Positions 42,441 to 52,069 are shown, counted from the first letter of the stretch. The stretch: 64,000 bases of DNA from Actinoplanes sichuanensis (GCF_033097365.1 NZ_AP028461.1:1550001-1614000); one strand, 5' to 3'. The notes: generated by a model from the letters alone, not told the origin. Translations and numbers: made by a program.

Positions 42441-43907
42441 ATGGGGCGCGTGACTGTGGGTTTCCTCCGGTGGCTGGGGCTGGCCGGTTCGTTGATGCTG
42501 GCCGGTGCCGGTCGGCTCGGCGGGGCGTTTCCCAGCGCGGACCTGGAGGCCACCCCACTCAGCGTGGCCCGCGGACCCTACGGGCCGATCATCATCGGAC
42601 TCTGGCTGGCCGGCACCGCGATCACCTCGTACGCCTGGTGGACCCTGCGCGACCGGGTTCCGACACTGCGCTGGGGGCTCGTCACGGCGGCACTGTGGCT
42701 GCTGCCGTTCCTGTTCACGCCGCCGATGGGCAGCCGCGACGTGTACTCCTACGCCTGCCAGGGCGAGATGTTCACGCACGGCCTCGACCCGTACCGGCAG
42801 GGCGTCTCGGCGTTGCCGTGCACCTGGTTGAACACGGTCGCCGAGATCTGGCGGGACACCGTCACCCCGTACGGCCCCCTCTTCATCCTGATCGCCGGCG
42901 CCGCGGTCGCGGTGGGCAAGACGCTGACCGGGACCATCGTCGTCTTCCGCCTGATCACCCTGGCCGCGATCGTCGTGGTCGCCGCCTGCCTGCCGGCGCT
43001 GGCGCGCCGCTGCGGCATCGCGCCGGAGCGCGCGATCTGGGTGGCGCTGGCCGGGCCTCTGGTCGGCGCGCACATGCTGGCCGCGCCACACAACGACGCG
43101 GTCATGATCGGCTTGCTGGTGGCCGGTCTCTATCTGATCGTACGGGCGCAGGCCCGCCCGATCCCGCTGCTCACCGGCGGTGTCCTGCTCGGACTCGCGG
43201 TCGCCGTGAAAGCGACGGCGATCGTCGTGATCCCGTTCGCCGCCCTGATCGCCATGCGTAAGGCGACCGGCCCGGACGGCTGGCGTGGCCTGCGCACCGA
43301 GATCGGGCCGCTGGCGAAGGCCGCCGCCCTCGTCGGCGGCTCGTCGGTGCTGGCACTACTCGCCGTGACCGTCGCCAGTGGGCTCGGCTTCGGCTGGGTG
43401 CCGGCCATGCAGGGCAGCACCACGATCATCCAGTTCACCTCGCCACCGACCGCGGTCGGCATGACCCTCACCTACGCGGGCCAGGCACTGTTCCCCGGAT
43501 TCGACGCGGTACCGGCGGTACGCGCCGTCGCGCTCGTGGCGCTGGCCACCGTACTCGTCATGCTGTTCGTGGCCGCCCTACGTGACGCCGACCGGGACCG
43601 GGCCGCCCTGCGGGGAGCGGCCTTCGGGATGGCCGCCGTGGTCCTGCTGTCGCCGGTCTTCCACCCCTGGTACGCGATGTGGCCGCTCACCCTGCTGGCC
43701 GCCGTCACGCTCCGGACCAGCACCTTCATGTGGATCTCGATCGTCGCCGCGTTCTCGGTGATGCCGGACGGCGGTGGTCTGCCCCGGTTCGTGAAGTTCC
43801 CCGGCGCGCCGCTGATGACCGTGTTCCTGATCGTGCTGGCGGTCCGCTTTTACAGGCGACGCACAGCCGTGACACAACCGGATCCTCAGCAAGCGACCTT
43901 TCCTTGA
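42441..43907 (+). CDS. Polyprenol-phosphomannose-dependent mannosyltransferase (MptA/B-like)
   Basis: A 488-residue membrane enzyme with about 11-13 helices. The first external loop carries MGSRDVYSYACQGEMFTHGLDPYRQGV, the Asp-bearing catalytic segment of GT-C alpha-1,6-mannosyltransferases, and a later HPWYAMWPLTLLAAV is also typical. It would extend mannan or lipoglycan outside the membrane from a polyprenyl-phosphate mannose donor. It follows the reductase gene by 50 bp on the same strand; a functional link is not evident. Confidence 0.85.
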   Translation: MGRVTVGFLRWLGLAGSLMLAGAGRLGGAFPSADLEATPLSVARGPYGPIIIGLWLAGTAITSYAWWTLRDRVPTLRWGLVTAALWLLPFLFTPPMGSRDVYSYACQGEMFTHGLDPYRQGVSALPCTWLNTVAEIWRDTVTPYGPLFILIAGAAVAVGKTLTGTIVVFRLITLAAIVVVAACLPALARRCGIAPERAIWVALAGPLVGAHMLAAPHNDAVMIGLLVAGLYLIVRAQARPIPLLTGGVLLGLAVAVKATAIVVIPFAALIAMRKATGPDGWRGLRTEIGPLAKAAALVGGSSVLALLAVTVASGLGFGWVPAMQGSTTIIQFTSPPTAVGMTLTYAGQALFPGFDAVPAVRAVALVALATVLVMLFVAALRDADRDRAALRGAAFGMAAVVLLSPVFHPWYAMWPLTLLAAVTLRTSTFMWISIVAAFSVMPDGGGLPRFVKFPGAPLMTVFLIVLAVRFYRRRTAVTQPDPQQATFP

Positions 43908-43943
43908 GTCGTCCAGCTCCCATGGCGACGAAGGATGGCCCGC

Positions 43944-45299
43944 ATGCCCGCTCACACCCTGTCCCGCCGGTCCTTCGGCGCCGCCCTTCTCGGGGCCGTC
44001 GGCCTGGCCGTAGCCGGCGGCTGTTCGAGCGGCTCGTCCTCCGCGGCCTCGTCGTCGACCACCGCCACCGCGGGCAGCGGCCTGTTCGACGCCACCCAGG
44101 TCCATGACATCGAGTTCACCTTCGACCAGGCCGCCTACGACAAGGTGATCGACGCCTACCTCAACGACCAGTCGAAGGAGTGGCTGGAGGCGACCGTCAC
44201 GATCGACGGCACCACCTTCGAGAAGGCCGGGCTCCGCCTCAAGGGCAACTCGACGCTGCGTGGTCTCACTGAATCCGGTGCGACCGCGAGCACCGGCGAC
44301 AACCGGGGCGGCGGCCCCGGTGGCAGTCTCTCCGCCGAGAAGCCACAGGACCTGCCGTGGCTGGTCCGGCTCGACAAGTACACCGACGGGCAGGAACTCG
44401 GCGGATACAACGAGTTCGTGGTCCGCTCCAACAACACCGACAGCGCCCTCAACGAGGCCGTCGCCCTGGAGTTGCTCGCCGTCGCCGGGCTCGCCACCCA
44501 GAAGTCGGTGTCGACCCGGCTCAGCGTGAACGGCGGCAGCGAGGTCCTCCGGCTGATCATCGAGAATCCGGCCGACAAATGGGACGCCGACAACTTCGCC
44601 TCGGCGGGCATCCTCTACAAGGCGGAGAGCGGCGGCGACTACTCGTACCGGGGCGACGACGCCGCCCAATACGAGGACGTCTTCGACCAGGAGACCGACA
44701 GCGACAATCCGAACCTGGCACCGCTCGCCGCGTTCCTCAAGTTCATCAACGAGTCCGACGACGCCACGTTCGCCGCCGACCTGTCCAAGCATCTGGACGT
44801 CGCCGCGTTCGCCACCTACCTGGCCTTCCAGGAGCTGGTCAAGAACTCGGACGACATCGACGGACCCGGCAACAACTCGTACCTGCGGTACACGACCGAC
44901 AAGGATCAGTTCACCGTGGTCGCGTGGGACCACAACCTGGCGTTCGGCGGGATGGGCGGCGGCGGTGGCAACCGAGGCGGTGGTGGCGCTCCTGCCGGTG
45001 GTGGCGCTCCGGCCGGTGGTGGCGCTCCTGCCGGGGACGGCGGCCAGGGCCGCCGCAACGGAGGCGGTGGTCCCGGCGGGCGCAGCAACATCCTCGTCAC
45101 CCGGTTCAACGCCGACAAGACCTACAAGGCGTCGTACGACAAGGCGCTCACCGACCTCAAGGCCACCCTCTTCACCAGCGGCAAGGCGGCCTCGATCCTG
45201 CAGACGCGGGCCGCGGTGCTGACCGCCGAGGCGTCCGACCTGATCAGCGCCGACACCGTGACCTCGGAGTCCGACGCCATCAAGGCCTTCTTCGCCTGA
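43944..45299 (+). CDS. CotH-kinase-family Tat lipoprotein
   Basis: A 451-residue exported protein. The start HTLSRRSFGAALLGAVGLAVAGGCSS combines a twin-arginine motif with a lipobox ending in Cys, so it is probably a lipoprotein exported folded. The rest matches CotH-family proteins (GLRLKGNSTLRG, EFVVRSNNTDSALNEAVALELL, VAWDHNLAFGG), which are atypical protein kinases of the spore-coat and cell-envelope type. A Gly/Ala/Pro insert (GGGAPA x3, encoded by 18-bp repeats) follows the presumed metal-binding DHN. ATG 43944 has AAGGA at good spacing; an upstream ATG 43935 does not. Confidence 0.87.
   Translation: MPAHTLSRRSFGAALLGAVGLAVAGGCSSGSSSAASSSTTATAGSGLFDATQVHDIEFTFDQAAYDKVIDAYLNDQSKEWLEATVTIDGTTFEKAGLRLKGNSTLRGLTESGATASTGDNRGGGPGGSLSAEKPQDLPWLVRLDKYTDGQELGGYNEFVVRSNNTDSALNEAVALELLAVAGLATQKSVSTRLSVNGGSEVLRLIIENPADKWDADNFASAGILYKAESGGDYSYRGDDAAQYEDVFDQETDSDNPNLAPLAAFLKFINESDDATFAADLSKHLDVAAFATYLAFQELVKNSDDIDGPGNNSYLRYTTDKDQFTVVAWDHNLAFGGMGGGGGNRGGGGAPAGGGAPAGGGAPAGDGGQGRRNGGGGPGGRSNILVTRFNADKTYKASYDKALTDLKATLFTSGKAASILQTRAAVLTAEASDLISADTVTSESDAIKAFFA
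44979..45032 (+). repeat. Three 18-bp tandem repeats in the CotH gene
   Basis: Units 44979-44996, 44997-45014 and 45015-45032 (GGTGGTGGCGCTCCTGCC, one substitution in the second) encode GGGAPA each. It is an in-frame, probably slippage-prone linker. Confidence 0.85.
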
Positions 45300-45386
45300 C
45301 CCCGGCCGGGGCCGGCCGGCGGTGCGTGGGCCAGAAGGTTCGGATTGGCTGCGGTGCCGTGTGGGCCGGAGTCGTAGCGTCGAGGC

Positions 45387-46241
45387 GTGACCGTGGGATT
45401 CGTCGGGCTCGGGGTGATGGGACAGCCGATGGCGCTCAATCTCGCCCGGGCCGGGACCGAACTGATCGTCTGGAACCGGACTCCGGACCGGGCCGGACCA
45501 CTCCGCCAGGCCGGTGCGACGGTGGCCGGCGACGTGGCGGAGGTGTTCGCGGCTGCCGAGACGGTCATCCTGATGCTGGCCAACGACCGGGTCATCGACG
45601 ATGTCCTGGGGCGGGGGACCGACACTTTCGGCGAACTCGTGCGCGACCGCACGGTCGTCCACATGGGCACCACCGCTCCGGCCTATTCGGCCGGCCTCGG
45701 GCGGGATGTGATCGCGGCCGGTGGATCGTACGCCGAAGCTCCGGTCTCGGGGTCCCGCGGCCCGGCGGAGACCGGCGACCTGGTGGTGATGATCGCCGGA
45801 GGCGGGCCCGCGGTCGAGGATCTGCTGCGGCCCATGTGCCGGGAGATCGTGCGCTGCGGTGACGTGCCCGGTGCGCTGCTGATGAAGCTGGCCGTCAACA
45901 CGTTCCTGATCAGCATGGTCACCGGGTTGGCCGAGGCGTTCCACTTCGCCGGGCGGCATGGGCTCGATCCGGGGACGCTGTCGGCGGCGCTCGACGCCGG
46001 GCCGATGGCCAGCGTGGTGTCCCGGGTGAAGAGCCGCAAACTGTGCGAACGCGACTTCGACGTGCAGGCCGCGATTCGCGATGTGCTCTACAACAACGAA
46101 TTGGTGCTCGGCGCCGCGCGGGAGGCGGGCTTCGGGTCACCGCTGCTGGAGGTGTGCCGCGAGCTGTATTTCGAGACCGACCGCGCGGGCTTCGGTGGGG
46201 AGGACATGGCCGCCGTGATCCGCGCCCTGGAAGCGCGTTGA
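45387..46241 (+). CDS. 3-hydroxyisobutyrate-dehydrogenase-family oxidoreductase
   Basis: A 284-residue beta-hydroxyacid dehydrogenase. The N-terminus has the NAD(P) motif [20 protein letters not shown]; then come the substrate motif [22 protein letters not shown] and the catalytic Lys in [14 protein letters not shown]. Imine reductases and succinic-semialdehyde reductases share this scaffold, so the substrate is open. GTG 45387 is the start. Its 3' end overlaps the convergent EamA gene by 154 bp. Confidence 0.88.
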   Translation: MTVGFVGLGVMGQPMALNLARAGTELIVWNRTPDRAGPLRQAGATVAGDVAEVFAAAETVILMLANDRVIDDVLGRGTDTFGELVRDRTVVHMGTTAPAYSAGLGRDVIAAGGSYAEAPVSGSRGPAETGDLVVMIAGGGPAVEDLLRPMCREIVRCGDVPGALLMKLAVNTFLISMVTGLAEAFHFAGRHGLDPGTLSAALDAGPMASVVSRVKSRKLCERDFDVQAAIRDVLYNNELVLGAAREAGFGSPLLEVCRELYFETDRAGFGGEDMAAVIRALEAR

Positions 46242-47119
46242 CGCGGCCCGGTGCCGGCCCGGTGCTCACGTTCCACCCGCTGCCCCCAGTAGGTTCCGGC
46301 CAGCACCAGCGCGATGCCGAACCCGGCCAGCACCGTCAGGTGCTCACCGCCCAGACCGATTCCGATCAGCACAGCCCAGACCGGCTCGGTGCCCAGCAGG
46401 AGGCTCGCACGGGCCGGTGACGTCCGCCGGATCGCCCACAGTTGCACCAGGAACGCGAAGACGCTGCACCCCAGCGCCAGATAAAGGACGCCCAGCCACT
46501 CACCGGCGCCGAGGTCGCCGACCGCCAACGGCCACGCGGCGACGGTGAACACGACCGCACCCACCACCGTCTGCAACGTGGTCAGCGTGACCGTGTCGAA
46601 CGACGGCCGGGCCAGTCTTCCGGAGAGCGTCACATGCGCGGCGCGGACCACCGCGGCGATCAACATCAACAGATCTCCGACCGAGGGGGTACGCAACCCG
46701 GGCCCCGCCACCAGCAGGAACACCCCCGCGGTGGCGACCGCCGCAGCGATCAGGAACCGTCTCGGCAGCCCGCCCTGCATGACCGGCGTGAGCAGGATGG
46801 TCAGGCTGATCAGCACTCCGGCGTTGGTGGCGCTGGTGAGCGACACCCCGTACGTCTCGAGGACCAGCACCGTCGCCTGCGTGCAGCCGAGCAGGATCCC
46901 GACGGCCAGCTCCCGCCGCTGCACCCTGCGCCGGAACATCAGCGGCAGCATCGCGAACATCGACACCAGATAACGAAGGGCCAGCACGACGAGTACGCCG
47001 GTCGCGGCCACCAGGGTCTTGGCGGCGAGATAACTGCTGCCCCAGACGGCGGCCACGGCCAGCAGGAGGAGGTCTCCGGTCACAGCGGCAAGCTTGCGGC
47101 CCGCCGATCCGGTAGACAA
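46088..47119 (-). CDS. EamA/DMT transporter with antisense C-terminal extension
   Basis: The first 285 residues are a ten-helix EamA-family exporter ([47 protein letters not shown]). The hydrophobic part ends near GTYWGQRV; about 60 polar residues follow, of which 51 codons are antisense to the dehydrogenase gene, so the normal stop seems to be missing. The start is uncertain: TTG 47119 or GTG 47083. It is divergent from the LysR gene at 47157, its probable regulator. Confidence 0.8.
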   Translation of the reverse strand: MSTGSAGRKLAAVTGDLLLLAVAAVWGSSYLAAKTLVAATGVLVVLALRYLVSMFAMLPLMFRRRVQRRELAVGILLGCTQATVLVLETYGVSLTSATNAGVLISLTILLTPVMQGGLPRRFLIAAAVATAGVFLLVAGPGLRTPSVGDLLMLIAAVVRAAHVTLSGRLARPSFDTVTLTTLQTVVGAVVFTVAAWPLAVGDLGAGEWLGVLYLALGCSVFAFLVQLWAIRRTSPARASLLLGTEPVWAVLIGIGLGGEHLTVLAGFGIALVLAGTYWGQRVEREHRAGTGPRQRASRARITAAMSSPPKPARSVSKYSSRHTSSSGDPKPASRAAPSTNSLL

Positions 47120-47156
47120 GAGGTCATCTGGTGAACCGACGATGTAGTGAGGGCTT

Positions 47157-48044
47157 GTGGATCCGCATCACCTGAGGTTGCTGCGCGAGCTCGGCGAGCG
47201 CGGCAGTGTCGCCGCCGTCGCCCGTGCGATGCACATCACGCCGTCCGCCGTCTCCCAGCAGCTGAACACGTTGCAGCGCTCGGCCCGGGTGCCGCTCACC
47301 GAGCGTCGTGGTCGCCGTCTGGTCCTGACCGGCGCGGGCCGGGCACTCGCCGCCGCCGCTGTCGAGGTGATGACCGCTTTAGATCGGGCCGCCCGCGCGG
47401 TCGGTGACCACCTCGACGCCCCGGACGCCCCGGTGAGTGTGGCCGCGTTCCACAGTGCCGCGCTGACCTGGTTCGCGCCGCTGATCACCAGGCTCGCCGA
47501 GGCCGGCGGCCCGCCGGTGCGCTGCGCCGACGAGGACGTGGCACACGCCGATTTCCCGGCGCTGGTCGGTGACTATGACCTGGTGGTGGCACACCGGCTG
47601 GCGCACAGCCCGCCGTGGCCGGCCGACCGGCTGACGGTGATCCCGTTGATCGAGGAGCCGCTGTACGTCGCGATGTCCGCCGACCACCCACTGGCCCAGC
47701 GGCCCCGGCTCACCGCCGCTGACGTCGTCGGCTGGCCGTGGATCAGCGTGCACGAGGGGTTCCCGCTGGAAGGGGTGCTGACAGCGATCGCCGCCGCGGC
47801 GGGCCGGCCGCTGGACATCAGACATCGGATCAACGAGTTCACGGTCACCGCGTCAGTGGTGGCGGCCGGCGAGGTGCTGGCATTGCTACCCGGCCGCACG
47901 ACCACCCCGCACCCACAGTTGATGCTGCGCCCACTCGCCGACATCCCGGCCGCCCGCCACATAGACATCCTGACCAGGCCGGAGTCCCTGCACCGCGCCG
48001 CAGTCCGCACGGTCCTGGAAACCCTGAAGTCGATAGCGACCTGA
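47157..48044 (+). CDS. LysR-family transcriptional regulator
   Basis: A 295-residue LysR protein (LRLLRELGERGSVAAVARAMHITPSAVSQQLNTLQR, then an effector domain). GTG 47157 has GAGG upstream. It is divergent from the EamA transporter gene, an arrangement seen for amino-acid or metabolite export switches. A 15-bp tandem array follows its stop. Confidence 0.92.
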   Translation: MDPHHLRLLRELGERGSVAAVARAMHITPSAVSQQLNTLQRSARVPLTERRGRRLVLTGAGRALAAAAVEVMTALDRAARAVGDHLDAPDAPVSVAAFHSAALTWFAPLITRLAEAGGPPVRCADEDVAHADFPALVGDYDLVVAHRLAHSPPWPADRLTVIPLIEEPLYVAMSADHPLAQRPRLTAADVVGWPWISVHEGFPLEGVLTAIAAAAGRPLDIRHRINEFTVTASVVAAGEVLALLPGRTTTPHPQLMLRPLADIPAARHIDILTRPESLHRAAVRTVLETLKSIAT

Positions 48045-48065
48045 CCCGCCCCTCGGGCCGTTTCG

Positions 48066-48206
48066 GCCTCGGACCTCTCGCCCTCGGACCTCTCGCCCTC
48101 GGACCTCTCGCCCTCGGACCTCTGGCCTTCGGGCCTCTCGCCGTCGGACCTCTCGCCTTCGGTGTCCCGGCCTCGGACCTCTCGCCCTCGGACCTTTCGG
48201 CCTCGG
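48066..48206. repeat. 15-bp tandem repeat array
   Basis: About nine units of GCCCTCGGACCTCTC-type sequence run between the convergent LysR and MarR genes; the second and third units are identical, while later ones vary (one is 14 bp, one 16). On either strand the array reads open in more than one frame (GPLALG- or GERSE-type peptides), but there is no start signal. It may act as a terminator-like spacer or be a slippage product. Confidence 0.9.
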
Positions 48207-48213
48207 TGGTCTG

Positions 48214-48732
48214 TCAGCAGGTTTCGGGTGGGGTGGGCTTGTCGCCGAGGCAGGAGGTCAGGTGGGGGGCGGCGGCGGTCAGCAGCTGCCGGCCGATCTT
48301 GGCGAGTTGGCCCACCTGTTCCGGGGTGAGGGCGTCGAACACCAGGCGGCGGGCCTCGCGGACGTGGTCGGGTGCGGTGGCGACGACCGCGTCCCAGCCG
48401 GCGTCGGTGAGAACCGCTTCGACGCAACGGTTCTCTGACGAGTCGATCGAGACCCGGCGGGCGACCCAGCCGTGTTTCTCCAGGCGGGAGACGGCATGTG
48501 AGAGGCGCGACGGTGATCCGGCGGCGAGGTGGGCGAGGCTTCCCATGCGTACCGCCCGGCCCGGCGCCTGAGACAGCGACGACAGGATCGTGTACTCGAA
48601 GAAGTTGATCCCGGCGTCCCGTTTGAGCTGGGCGTCGATGGCCGGCGGCAACGCGGTGAGCACCGCGGTCAGCGCCATCCAGGCGCTCGTCTCGTCGTCG
48701 GAGAGCCAGGGGGCGGCTGTGGGATCGCTCAC
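48214..48732 (-). CDS. MarR-family regulator of the azoreductase gene
   Basis: A 172-residue MarR protein: helix-turn-helix MGSLAHLAAGSPSRLSHAVSRLEKHGWVARR followed by the wing. It is divergent from the flavin reductase gene, and two identical palindromes (48760-48771, 48795-48806) lie between, so it most likely represses both. Quinones or azo compounds are plausible inducers. Confidence 0.92.
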   Translation of the reverse strand: MSDPTAAPWLSDDETSAWMALTAVLTALPPAIDAQLKRDAGINFFEYTILSSLSQAPGRAVRMGSLAHLAAGSPSRLSHAVSRLEKHGWVARRVSIDSSENRCVEAVLTDAGWDAVVATAPDHVREARRLVFDALTPEQVGQLAKIGRQLLTAAAPHLTSCLGDKPTPPETC

Positions 48733-48759
48733 GGATCAGAAGAATACGCGATCAACCAC

Positions 48760-48806
48760 TTGAACGTTCAACACTTGCGGTGTCATGCTTCGTCTTGAAC
48801 GTTCAA
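48760..48806. promoter_or_regulatory. Twin MarR operators
   Basis: TTGAACGTTCAA, a perfect 12-bp palindrome, occurs twice (48760-48771 and 48795-48806) with a centre-to-centre distance of 35 bp in the divergent gap. The second is extended to 14 bp. Two sites allow separate or cooperative control of the two promoters. Confidence 0.8.
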
Positions 48807-48847
48807 GTCCAACTGATCCGGACTTGACATGAAATTTGGAGAATTCG

Positions 48848-49471
48848 ATGGCCGTTCTGCGTGTCGACGCCAGCATCCTGGGCCCGAACTCCGCGAGCAC
48901 CGAGCTCGCCGACCTCGTGGAGAAGGAGCTGGGCGGCGCCCCGATCGTCCGCCGCCACCTCGGCGCCAGCCCGCTTCCCGCGGACGCCTGGGCCACCGCC
49001 ATCCAGGCCGCCTACGTCCCCGCCGAGCAGCGCAGCGACGCCCAGCACGGCGCCGTCGCCCTGGCCGGTGAGCTGGCCGACGAACTGCGCTCCGCGGACG
49101 CCGCGATCCTGGCCCTGCCGTTCTACAACTACGGCGTCTCGCAGCACGTCAAGACCTGGTTCGACCTGGCCATGGCCGGCGGCGACAACGGCGAGAAGTT
49201 CCTCGAGGGCAAGCCGGTCGTGGTCCTGACCACCCGGGGTGGCTCCTACGGACCCGGCACGCCCCGTGACGGCTGGGACCACAACACCGACTACCTGCGC
49301 CGCGTCGTCGGCGACATCTGGGGTGCCGACCTGACCCTGATCGAGCGCGAGTTCACCCTGGTCGGCGTCAACCCGGCGCTGGACGCGTTCAAGGAGACCG
49401 CCGCGGTCATGCGCAAGTCGGCCCACGAGGCCGCCATCGAGGCCGGCCGGGCCCTCGCCGCGCGCGCCTGA
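48848..49471 (+). CDS. FMN-dependent NAD(P)H azoreductase/quinone reductase
   Basis: A 207-residue flavodoxin-like reductase: VLRVDASILGPNSASTELADL at the N-terminus (FMN phosphate loop), ALPFYNYGVSQHVKTWFDLAMAGG and VVLTTRGGSYGPGT, all typical of AzoR. It reduces quinones or azo bonds with two electrons. ATG 48848 has GGAG 7 nt upstream. Its last codons are duplicated after the stop. Confidence 0.92.
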   Translation: MAVLRVDASILGPNSASTELADLVEKELGGAPIVRRHLGASPLPADAWATAIQAAYVPAEQRSDAQHGAVALAGELADELRSADAAILALPFYNYGVSQHVKTWFDLAMAGGDNGEKFLEGKPVVVLTTRGGSYGPGTPRDGWDHNTDYLRRVVGDIWGADLTLIEREFTLVGVNPALDAFKETAAVMRKSAHEAAIEAGRALAARA

Positions 49472-49524
49472 TCGCATCCGCGAGCCGCCGGCCCGCCTGA
49501 TCGCATCCGCGGGCCGCTGGCCGG
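49467..49524 (+). repeat. 29-bp tandem duplication at the azoreductase 3' end
   Basis: Two copies (49467-49495 and 49496-49524) share CCTGATCGCATCCGCG and most of the rest. The first includes the azoreductase stop codon. The remaining gap to 49576 is otherwise featureless. Confidence 0.7.
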
Positions 49525-49576
49525 ACCGGGCCCGAAACGTCCCGCGAGCCGCTGACGGGCCCGGACACCGGGCGGG

Positions 49577-51124
49577 TCATCCGGTCGGGGTGGTGTGGTG
49601 CGCCGCCTGCTGCAGGTCGAGTTCCTCGATCAGGGAACGGGCCACGTCCTCGGTGAGCCGCTGTTCGTGCACCGCCCGCCCGAGCGCCAGCCGCCGAGCC
49701 TCGAACGACGCGTCGACATCGACGGCCGGCTGGGCGGCGGCCTCGGCGACTACGGCCCGTCCCACCGAGCGGAGTCGTTCCTCCTCGGCGTTCTCGGCGG
49801 CCAGGTCGAAGCGGAGCCACCGGGCCAGCCGGCCCACGCTGGTGCCCTGCACGAGCAGCGTGCCGAGGGTGACGATCAACGCGATGACCTGGATCGCGTC
49901 GCGCCCCGGAAACGGCTCGCCGCTCTTGGTGAACTCGGGGATGGCGGCCGCGGCGGCGAGAGTGAGGATGCCGCGCATGCCGGTCCAGCTGACCAGCACG
50001 GTCTCCTTGACCGACGGTGGGGGCAGCGGCCTGCTTCGACGGCGCTGCAGCCGCGCCTCGCGAGCCTGCCGGTAGCGAGGATCCCGCTCGGCGCGGCGCA
50101 GCAGCATCCGATGCCGTAGCCGCCACCGTCCGAACAGGGCGAACACCGCCACGAAACGGAACAGCATCGCGGCCACGAGCAGCACCCCGGCCGCGACCAG
50201 GGTGCGGGTCAGCCCCGGATCGCCGTCCTCGGAGAGATCTTCGAGAACGAACTTCAACTGCAGGCCGATGTACGCGAACACGAACGTCTCGAGGAGGAAG
50301 TCGAGCACCCGCCACACCTGTTCCTCCTGAAGGCGGGTGCGGTAGCCGCCCGGGTACTGGTGTTTCGGATCGAGGGTCAGGTTGATGCTCATCGAGAAGG
50401 CGGCCATCACCACGGCGAGGATGCCGGAGGCGTGCACCTGCTCGGCGGTCAGGAACGCGGTGAACGGCAGCAGCAGCACGAGCGCCGTCTCCAGCGTCGG
50501 GTTCCCGAGTCGCTTTCGAATGATCAAACCCATCAGGGCGTACGCCGCACCGATGCCCACCCCGATCGCGGCGGCCCGCAGCAGCTCCCGCAGACCGCCC
50601 TGCCAGGTGGTGTGCGCCCCGTCGGCGGCCGCCACCGCCAGAGTGAACAGCGTCAGCGCGGTCGCGTCGTTGACCAGGCTCTCCCCGGTCAGGATCGAGG
50701 TGGCCCGCCGGGGCAGCCCGATCTCGTGACCGTGCGAGACGGTGGTGATGGTGTCCGGCGGGGCGAGGACGGCGCCGAGCACGAACGCCGCGTACACCCC
50801 GATCGACGGCAGCAGCAGCGTCGACAGCCAGCCGAGGAACCCGGCGGTCAGCACCACCACGACGACACCGAGGTAGATGATGGCCCGCAGTTTGGCACCG
50901 AATGCCGCGAACGACGCGCCCCGGGTCGCCGAATAGAGCAGCGGCGGGATGACCAACGCCATGATCAGCTCATGGTCCAGCTCCAGCTCGGGCATGCCGG
51001 GCAGGAACGACGCCGCGGCCGCGAGCACCACGATCGCCCAGCCCGGCTCGAAGCGGTGCCGCCGGGCGATCGAGGTGACCGCGATCCCGACGCCGATGAT
51101 GAGAAGCAGCTGGACGCCATTCAC
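49577..51124 (-). CDS. Na+/H+ antiporter, CPA1 family
   Basis: A 515-residue transporter with about 12 helices and a hydrophilic C-terminal tail. The ion-binding segment SILTGESLVNDATALTLF carries the essential ND pair of NhaP/NHE-type exchangers. It expels sodium or potassium for protons. GTG 51124 is the likely start, 5 bp after the LysR stop, so the two genes may be translationally coupled although no ribosome site is seen. Confidence 0.9.
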   Translation of the reverse strand: MNGVQLLLIIGVGIAVTSIARRHRFEPGWAIVVLAAAASFLPGMPELELDHELIMALVIPPLLYSATRGASFAAFGAKLRAIIYLGVVVVVLTAGFLGWLSTLLLPSIGVYAAFVLGAVLAPPDTITTVSHGHEIGLPRRATSILTGESLVNDATALTLFTLAVAAADGAHTTWQGGLRELLRAAAIGVGIGAAYALMGLIIRKRLGNPTLETALVLLLPFTAFLTAEQVHASGILAVVMAAFSMSINLTLDPKHQYPGGYRTRLQEEQVWRVLDFLLETFVFAYIGLQLKFVLEDLSEDGDPGLTRTLVAAGVLLVAAMLFRFVAVFALFGRWRLRHRMLLRRAERDPRYRQAREARLQRRRSRPLPPPSVKETVLVSWTGMRGILTLAAAAAIPEFTKSGEPFPGRDAIQVIALIVTLGTLLVQGTSVGRLARWLRFDLAAENAEEERLRSVGRAVVAEAAAQPAVDVDASFEARRLALGRAVHEQRLTEDVARSLIEELDLQQAAHHTTPTG

Positions 51125-51129
51125 GGAGA

Positions 51130-51999
51130 TCAGGTTAGTGGCGGGAGTGCGGCGATGAAGGCCGCGACGGCCGGATGCGCGGCGGCACCCTGGCGGAAGG
51201 CGACCCGGGTGCGTCGGCGGGTCGGCAACGGCAGCAGTCGTACGCCGGACGGCAACCCGGCGGTGGCCAGCTGTGGAACGACCGCCACGCCCTGACCGGC
51301 GGCGACCAGGGCCAGGACGGTCCCGAAGTCGTCCACCCGGTGCCGGGCGCGGGGCGTGAACCCGGCCGCCTCGCAGAGCTTGAGCGTGGCGGTGTGGCAG
51401 AGGGTGCCCGGGCCGGCCAGGATCCACCCGGCCCGGCTGAGGTCACGCAGTGTGCCGGCGGCCGAGTCGGCGGCGACGGCCAGATGAACGGTCTCGTCGA
51501 GTAGCGGAACGCTCTGCAGGCCGGGACCGGTCTCCATCGGCACCACGTCATAGTCCTGGACCAGCCCGACGTCGAGGCGGCGGTCCCGTAGCGCGGCTGG
51601 GACCTCGGCCGGGTCCAATTCGGTGAGTTGCAGGTCGAGGGCGGCGTGGCGGTTGCCGAGCGTGATCAGGGCCGGGGTGAGCAGGGTGCGGATCGCCGAC
51701 GGGAAGGCGCCGATGCGCAGCTCGCCGGTGAGCCCGGTGCGTGCGGCGGCCAGTGCGGCGCCGGTCTGTTCCAGTGCGGTCAGGACGGTTTCGCCGTGCT
51801 GGACCAGCAGACGACCGGCGGCGGTGAGCGCGACCCGGCGGCCGGTGCGTTCGAGCAGCGCGATGCCGGCTTCCCGCTCCAGGGCGGACAGCTGCTGGGA
51901 GACGGCCGACGGGGTGTACGTGTGTGCGGACGCGACGGCGGCGATCGTGCCGAGGCGGGACAGGTCGCAGAGCAGGCGGAGGCGGCGCACATCGAGCAT
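51130..51999 (-). CDS. LysR-family transcriptional regulator
   Basis: A 289-residue LysR protein with the helix-turn-helix LCDLSRLGTIAAVASAHTYTPSAVSQQLSALEREAG. It is divergent from the DapA-like gene (70-bp gap) and directly upstream of the antiporter gene. The DapA-like gene is the more likely target. Confidence 0.92.
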   Translation of the reverse strand: MLDVRRLRLLCDLSRLGTIAAVASAHTYTPSAVSQQLSALEREAGIALLERTGRRVALTAAGRLLVQHGETVLTALEQTGAALAAARTGLTGELRIGAFPSAIRTLLTPALITLGNRHAALDLQLTELDPAEVPAALRDRRLDVGLVQDYDVVPMETGPGLQSVPLLDETVHLAVAADSAAGTLRDLSRAGWILAGPGTLCHTATLKLCEAAGFTPRARHRVDDFGTVLALVAAGQGVAVVPQLATAGLPSGVRLLPLPTRRRTRVAFRQGAAAHPAVAAFIAALPPLT

Positions 52000-52069
52000 C
52001 AGTTCAGCTTACGTATCACCTCAGGAATGTGAACTGGACCTGATGCTCGAACGGGTCGAGGCTTTCGGC

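Noticed and set aside
48066..48206. CRISPR array
   Set aside because: The 15-bp units are contiguous with no spacers and no cas genes are nearby.
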